Below, in pieces: positions 61,051 to 64,000 of a stretch of 64,000 nucleotides of DNA (within the stretch, counting starts at the first letter, position 1; each line of letters opens with the position of its first letter). The translations under genes and the position numbers were made by a program. Under the pieces are notes generated by a model. It did no database searches. It was not told the origin of the DNA and was given only the letters and a program-made list of their open reading frames with translations. Origin of the DNA: JACMLD01 sp044227095 (GTDB lineage Bacteria > Bacteroidota > Bacteroidia > Chitinophagales > Chitinophagaceae); contig JBGAFV010000001.1 of assembly GCA_044227095.1 (NCBI GenBank), positions 1,488,001 through 1,552,000 of the forward strand, written 5' to 3'.

Positions 61051-62079
61051 ATGGAAGAATTGAGCAAAAGTCAGTTGCATTTTATTGCCGAAATAAAAAA
61101 CAAAATAAGGCAAGCCCAATACGAAGCCTTAAAGGCCGTAAATGTGCAGTTAATAAATTTGTATTGGGATTTGGGTAAAGCCATTTCCGAAAAACAAGCA
61201 CTTGGCTGGGGCAAAGCCATTGTACCTACTTTATCCAAAGAATTGCAAAAGGAGTTTCCAACCTTAAGTGGTTTTTCTACTACTAATTTGTGGTATATGG
61301 TTCAATTTTATACTGAATATCAAACGGATATAAAACTCCAACCAATGGTTGGAGATATTAGCTGGTCAAAGCATATCGTAATTTTATCGAAATGCAAAGA
61401 CAGCCAGCAGCGACAATTTTATATAATAGCTACCAAAAAATTTGGCTGGACAAAAGACGTGCTGCTGCACCAGGTAGAAAATAAAACCTATGAAAAATAT
61501 TTGCTAAACCAAACCAATTTTGATGTTGTCTTGCCCGATAAAATAAAGCAACAGGCCTATTTAGCAGTAAAAGATCATTACACTTTTGATTTTTTAGAGC
61601 TTGCCAACGAACATTCTGAATATGAACTGGAACAAGCGTTAATAAAAAACATACAGAAATTTTTATTGGAGCTGGGGCATAATTTTACCTACGTCGCAAA
61701 TCAATATATCCTGAAGGTAGAAGGAAATGATTATAAGATAGACCTTTTGCTTTTTCACCGCAGACTGCAATGTTTGGTAGCTATTGATTTAAAAATTGCT
61801 GAATTTGCTCCCGAACACAAAGGCAAAATGGAATTTTATTTAACGGTGCTGAACGATACTGTAAAACTACCGCACGAGAATCCGGCCATTGGCATTATTA
61901 TTTGCAAAACAAAAAAACGGACCGTGGTAGAATACTCTTTAAAAACAGCAACTTTGCCCATTGGCGTAGCAAGCTATCAGACAGCCAGCACTTTACCCGA
62001 TGCTTACAAAACCCTGCTACCAGATGCTGAAACGATAGGCGGGAAATTGCTTGATTTTTTAATTAAAGAGCATGAATAA
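61051..62079 (+). CDS. DUF1016 / YhcG-type PDDEXK nuclease domain protein
   Basis: 342 aa from the ATG at 61051; a longer frame from 60952 is rejected because it runs through a palindromic repeat. The N-terminal DUF1016 winged-helix-like domain covers about 5-160 (QLHFIAEIKNKIRQAQYEALKAVNVQLINLYWDLGKAI; GKAIVPTLSKELQKEFP; GFSTTNLWYMVQFY). The C-terminal PD-(D/E)XK nuclease domain includes YKIDLLLFHRRLQCLVAIDLKIAEF, where D and DxK are candidate metal ligands. YhcG-like proteins are common in accessory regions; their role is poorly defined. It interrupts an otherwise lipid-synthesis neighbourhood (psd, cdsA), suggesting an insertion. Confidence 0.85.
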   Translation: MEELSKSQLHFIAEIKNKIRQAQYEALKAVNVQLINLYWDLGKAISEKQALGWGKAIVPTLSKELQKEFPTLSGFSTTNLWYMVQFYTEYQTDIKLQPMVGDISWSKHIVILSKCKDSQQRQFYIIATKKFGWTKDVLLHQVENKTYEKYLLNQTNFDVVLPDKIKQQAYLAVKDHYTFDFLELANEHSEYELEQALIKNIQKFLLELGHNFTYVANQYILKVEGNDYKIDLLLFHRRLQCLVAIDLKIAEFAPEHKGKMEFYLTVLNDTVKLPHENPAIGIIICKTKKRTVVEYSLKTATLPIGVASYQTASTLPDAYKTLLPDAETIGGKLLDFLIKEHE

Positions 62080-62239
62080 AACAAACTGCAATGCATCCGC
62101 AAGCAAAGGATCAAAAAAGATATGTTGTTGAAGTGTGCGACGCAAGGAAGCCAAATTGTATTCCGTAAGCTGGCCCCAAAGAATTCAATTTACCAGCAGC
62201 ATTACTGTAAGCATTTCGATATTCTGGTTGAAGACTTTC

Positions 62240-63118
62240 TTATCTCATAAACAACATTGTGTACAACCACACAAAAGGAGTAGCCAGCAACAAAGAATCG
62301 AACCTGTCTAAAAAGCCACCATGACCGGGCATAATACTGCCGCTGTCTTTTACATTAGCAAGGCGTTTTAGTTTGCTTTCGAGCAAATCTCCTATGGTTC
62401 CAAAAATGGCAACAATGGCAGCAATGATGGCACCGTCGGACCAGCTTATGCCTACAAAATAAGTTAGTAGTGCAATTACAACTACGCAAAGTATAGCACC
62501 GCCTGCTGTGCCTTCCCATGTTTTTTTAGGGGATATTTTTGAGAATGGCGTTTTGCCAATTAATGAACCTACTATATACGCCATGGTATCGTTTATCCAG
62601 ATAGAAATGATCATTCCAACAGCAACTATAAAACCCATTTGCAGCAGCGTTCCTTTATTGGTCATCCATGTTTGCGTAAAGCACCTTATGCTAATAAGCA
62701 AGCCGAGGCTTAATGAAATGTACAAAAGCCCTAATGCAGAATGTGCAATATTTTTTACCACAAGATGTTTTGAAAAAAGCAATTCCATAATGGGCAAAGC
62801 CACAATTGCAATAATGCCCAGCCACCAGCCAATAGCGCTTAACTGAATGCCAAATATTGTAAAACTGTTATTGGTGAAATACAACATTATGCACCAGCCG
62901 GCAATCATAACCCCATATTTATGAAAGGGGCTGATAGAAGTATACCCATTATCAATAAGGCTAACCAGTTTCTGGTATTCTATCCAGCAGCCAAAATGTA
63001 CAATGGAAAATAAAATAAAAAAACTCCATTGGTTTAAAAGCATGCCGGTAAGCATAACAGCAACAAAAACACCTGCAGTAGCTGCTCTTGTTTTAAATGT
63101 AGCAATGTTTAAAGCCAT
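62240..63118 (-). CDS. cdsA: Phosphatidate cytidylyltransferase
   Basis: A 292-aa inner-membrane enzyme making CDP-diacylglycerol from phosphatidate and CTP. Multiple membrane helices. SPKKTWEGTAGGAIL and the CdsA signature in LKRLANVKDSGSIMPGHGG, followed by FLDRFDSLL near the C-terminus, are intact. It starts 27 nt after the CPBP protease stop, same strand, so they may be co-transcribed. Confidence 0.93.
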   Translation of the reverse strand: MALNIATFKTRAATAGVFVAVMLTGMLLNQWSFFILFSIVHFGCWIEYQKLVSLIDNGYTSISPFHKYGVMIAGWCIMLYFTNNSFTIFGIQLSAIGWWLGIIAIVALPIMELLFSKHLVVKNIAHSALGLLYISLSLGLLISIRCFTQTWMTNKGTLLQMGFIVAVGMIISIWINDTMAYIVGSLIGKTPFSKISPKKTWEGTAGGAILCVVVIALLTYFVGISWSDGAIIAAIVAIFGTIGDLLESKLKRLANVKDSGSIMPGHGGFLDRFDSLLLATPFVWLYTMLFMR

Positions 63119-63145
63119 GATGTGATTGTGTGAGGTTCAGAATAT

Positions 63146-64000
63146 TTACACCAGTGTAGATTCAATAGATGGCCCATCCATTGGTGGTATTTTATTGATG
63201 TTTCTTTCGAAAGAGATTTGCTTAAACTTACGCAACAGTAATATAATTATGATTAACGCAGGCAATGCCACCCAAATGGGCATATTACCTTCTGTTGCTT
63301 CTTTTACAGGTTTGCCATGGAGGTATAAATAATACATAAGGCAAAGCGCAAAAGCATTGTTGATGAAATGCCCAATCATATTAAGCCAGATGCTTTTGGA
63401 GTAATAAAACAAAAGACCAAGCACCATACCTAATGCAAAACGGGGTAAAAAGCCATAATAAGAAAAATGAATAGCACTGAAAACGATACTTGTAATTACA
63501 ATTGCAAGCATAGGTTTTTTAAACCAGGCAATTAATATTTGCTGAAGTCCGCCTCTAAATAAGGTTTCTTCAAAAACAGCTGGAAGCAATGCCATAACAA
63601 TTAATGAATAAATAAACTCTCCTTTAGAACGCATAGCGGCCAGCGCTTCTACTTGTGAATTATAATTGTTTTCCAGTTTTTTAAAATAGGTTTCCATTGA
63701 TTTACTAATTGGAATAGCCTGGTTTAATTCTGCCAATGCACCTACCAGTGGAAAGCAAACAAGAATGATTACAATGGTTATTATTAACTGGTTCCAATTA
63801 AATTTTTCCTGGTAACCAAGGTAATGAAAAGGTTTGCGACTCATAAGCCTTGCCGTAAATACAGCAGGCAGAAAAAACATAAACAGCACAGAAACCATTT
63901 GCAGCATGCGGGCAGCATTAGCAAACTGCTGATCCAGCATATCTTTTTCAAATGTCTTTATGCCGTGGCCTGTCATAGCATACCAGGTAGCAAAACCGGC
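63146..64000 (-). CDS. CPBP family intramembrane metalloprotease (partial, start beyond window)
   Basis: At least 285 codons are visible. The frame is open to the window edge (AGFATWYAMTGHGIK), so the true start is likely outside. Several membrane helices. The CPBP (Abi/Rce1-like) motifs are EETLFRGGLQQIL (EExxxR-type), AIHFSYYGFLPRFALG and GHFINNAFAL. These proteases cleave membrane substrates or process prenylated or secreted peptides; the substrate is unknown. Located upstream of cdsA. Confidence 0.88.
   Translation of the reverse strand, partial: AGFATWYAMTGHGIKTFEKDMLDQQFANAARMLQMVSVLFMFFLPAVFTARLMSRKPFHYLGYQEKFNWNQLIITIVIILVCFPLVGALAELNQAIPISKSMETYFKKLENNYNSQVEALAAMRSKGEFIYSLIVMALLPAVFEETLFRGGLQQILIAWFKKPMLAIVITSIVFSAIHFSYYGFLPRFALGMVLGLLFYYSKSIWLNMIGHFINNAFALCLMYYLYLHGKPVKEATEGNMPIWVALPALIIIILLLRKFKQISFERNINKIPPMDGPSIESTLV

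Noticed and set aside
1..64000. tRNA genes, prophage, transposase and defence gene clusters
   Set aside because: No T-loop-like tRNA motif, phage structural protein, transposase or multi-gene defence operon could be recognised by reading; the lone DUF1016 gene is not enough to call a system.

Overview
The window is chromosomal DNA from a member of the Bacteroidota, most likely family Chitinophagaceae. This is inferred from family-level markers, not from a species match. The markers are gliding/type IX secretion genes (gldC, gldH, and a protein with a T9SS C-terminal sorting domain), Bacteroidota-restricted families (DUF4290, DUF6089, DUF4159 and BatA/BatD proteins), -7 promoter elements of the TAnnTTTG type, weak Shine-Dalgarno sequences and several TTG starts. 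No rRNA, tRNA, CRISPR array, phage or transposase gene was found.

Layout. 1-10010 is mostly minus-strand housekeeping: M28 peptidase, rpiB, a frameshifted outer-membrane protein, tatC, a CNNM/CBS membrane protein, gmk, murA, DUF4290 and a T9SS-sorted protein. 10203-24925 is a plus-strand cell-envelope block: glycosyltransferase-like protein, gldC, yqeY-like gene, cvpA-like gene, alpha/beta hydrolase, CBS protein, BamA/TamA-like protein, nadK, DUF6089, uppS, bamA, two ompH/skp genes, murI, rpmH, rnpA and yidD. 25014-34501 carries a lipoprotein, sodA, a Gfo/Idh/MocA plus DUF1080 pair (probably 3-keto-glycoside metabolism), a tadA-type deaminase, a 2-oxoacid oxidoreductase alpha subunit without its beta subunit, pheS and a 3-hydroxyacyl-CoA dehydrogenase. 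34883-47805 is the most system-like region: DUF4159 divergent from a tight MoxR / DUF58 / BatA-like / DUF4175 / large membrane protein operon, followed by tldD, pmbA and a second tldD. Both TldD proteins start with a twin-arginine-like signal, but PmbA does not. 48018-64000 holds an epimerase without a normal start codon, a carboxypeptidase-regulatory-domain protein, lpxD, a candidate small RNA, yicC, gldH, a two-component system, batD, an SDR, a HAD phosphatase, a small Cys/Lys-rich exported peptide, psd, a DUF1016 nuclease, cdsA and a CPBP protease cut by the window edge.

The intergenic DNA is unusually repeat-rich. At least five families are visible. (1) GTTCCGTAGGAAC hairpins occur with GGGTAGAAA boxes. 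(2) AGCT/TAGC word tracts join to a TTTCGAAGAAAC module and a CTCTGTG module, including three tandem units of about 170 nt at 58521-59032. (3) Elements with terminal inverted repeats lie at 24168-24278 and 47818-47948. (4) A 50-nt repeat appears once in each orientation at 26525 and 33431. (5) CCCCTAAAGGGG elements supply the last codons of two convergent genes.

No new defence or mobile system can be demonstrated by reading alone. The strongest leads are the MoxR/TldD cluster with apparently exported TldD, an orphan promoter-hairpin-terminator unit at 51807-51912, and the modular repeats.
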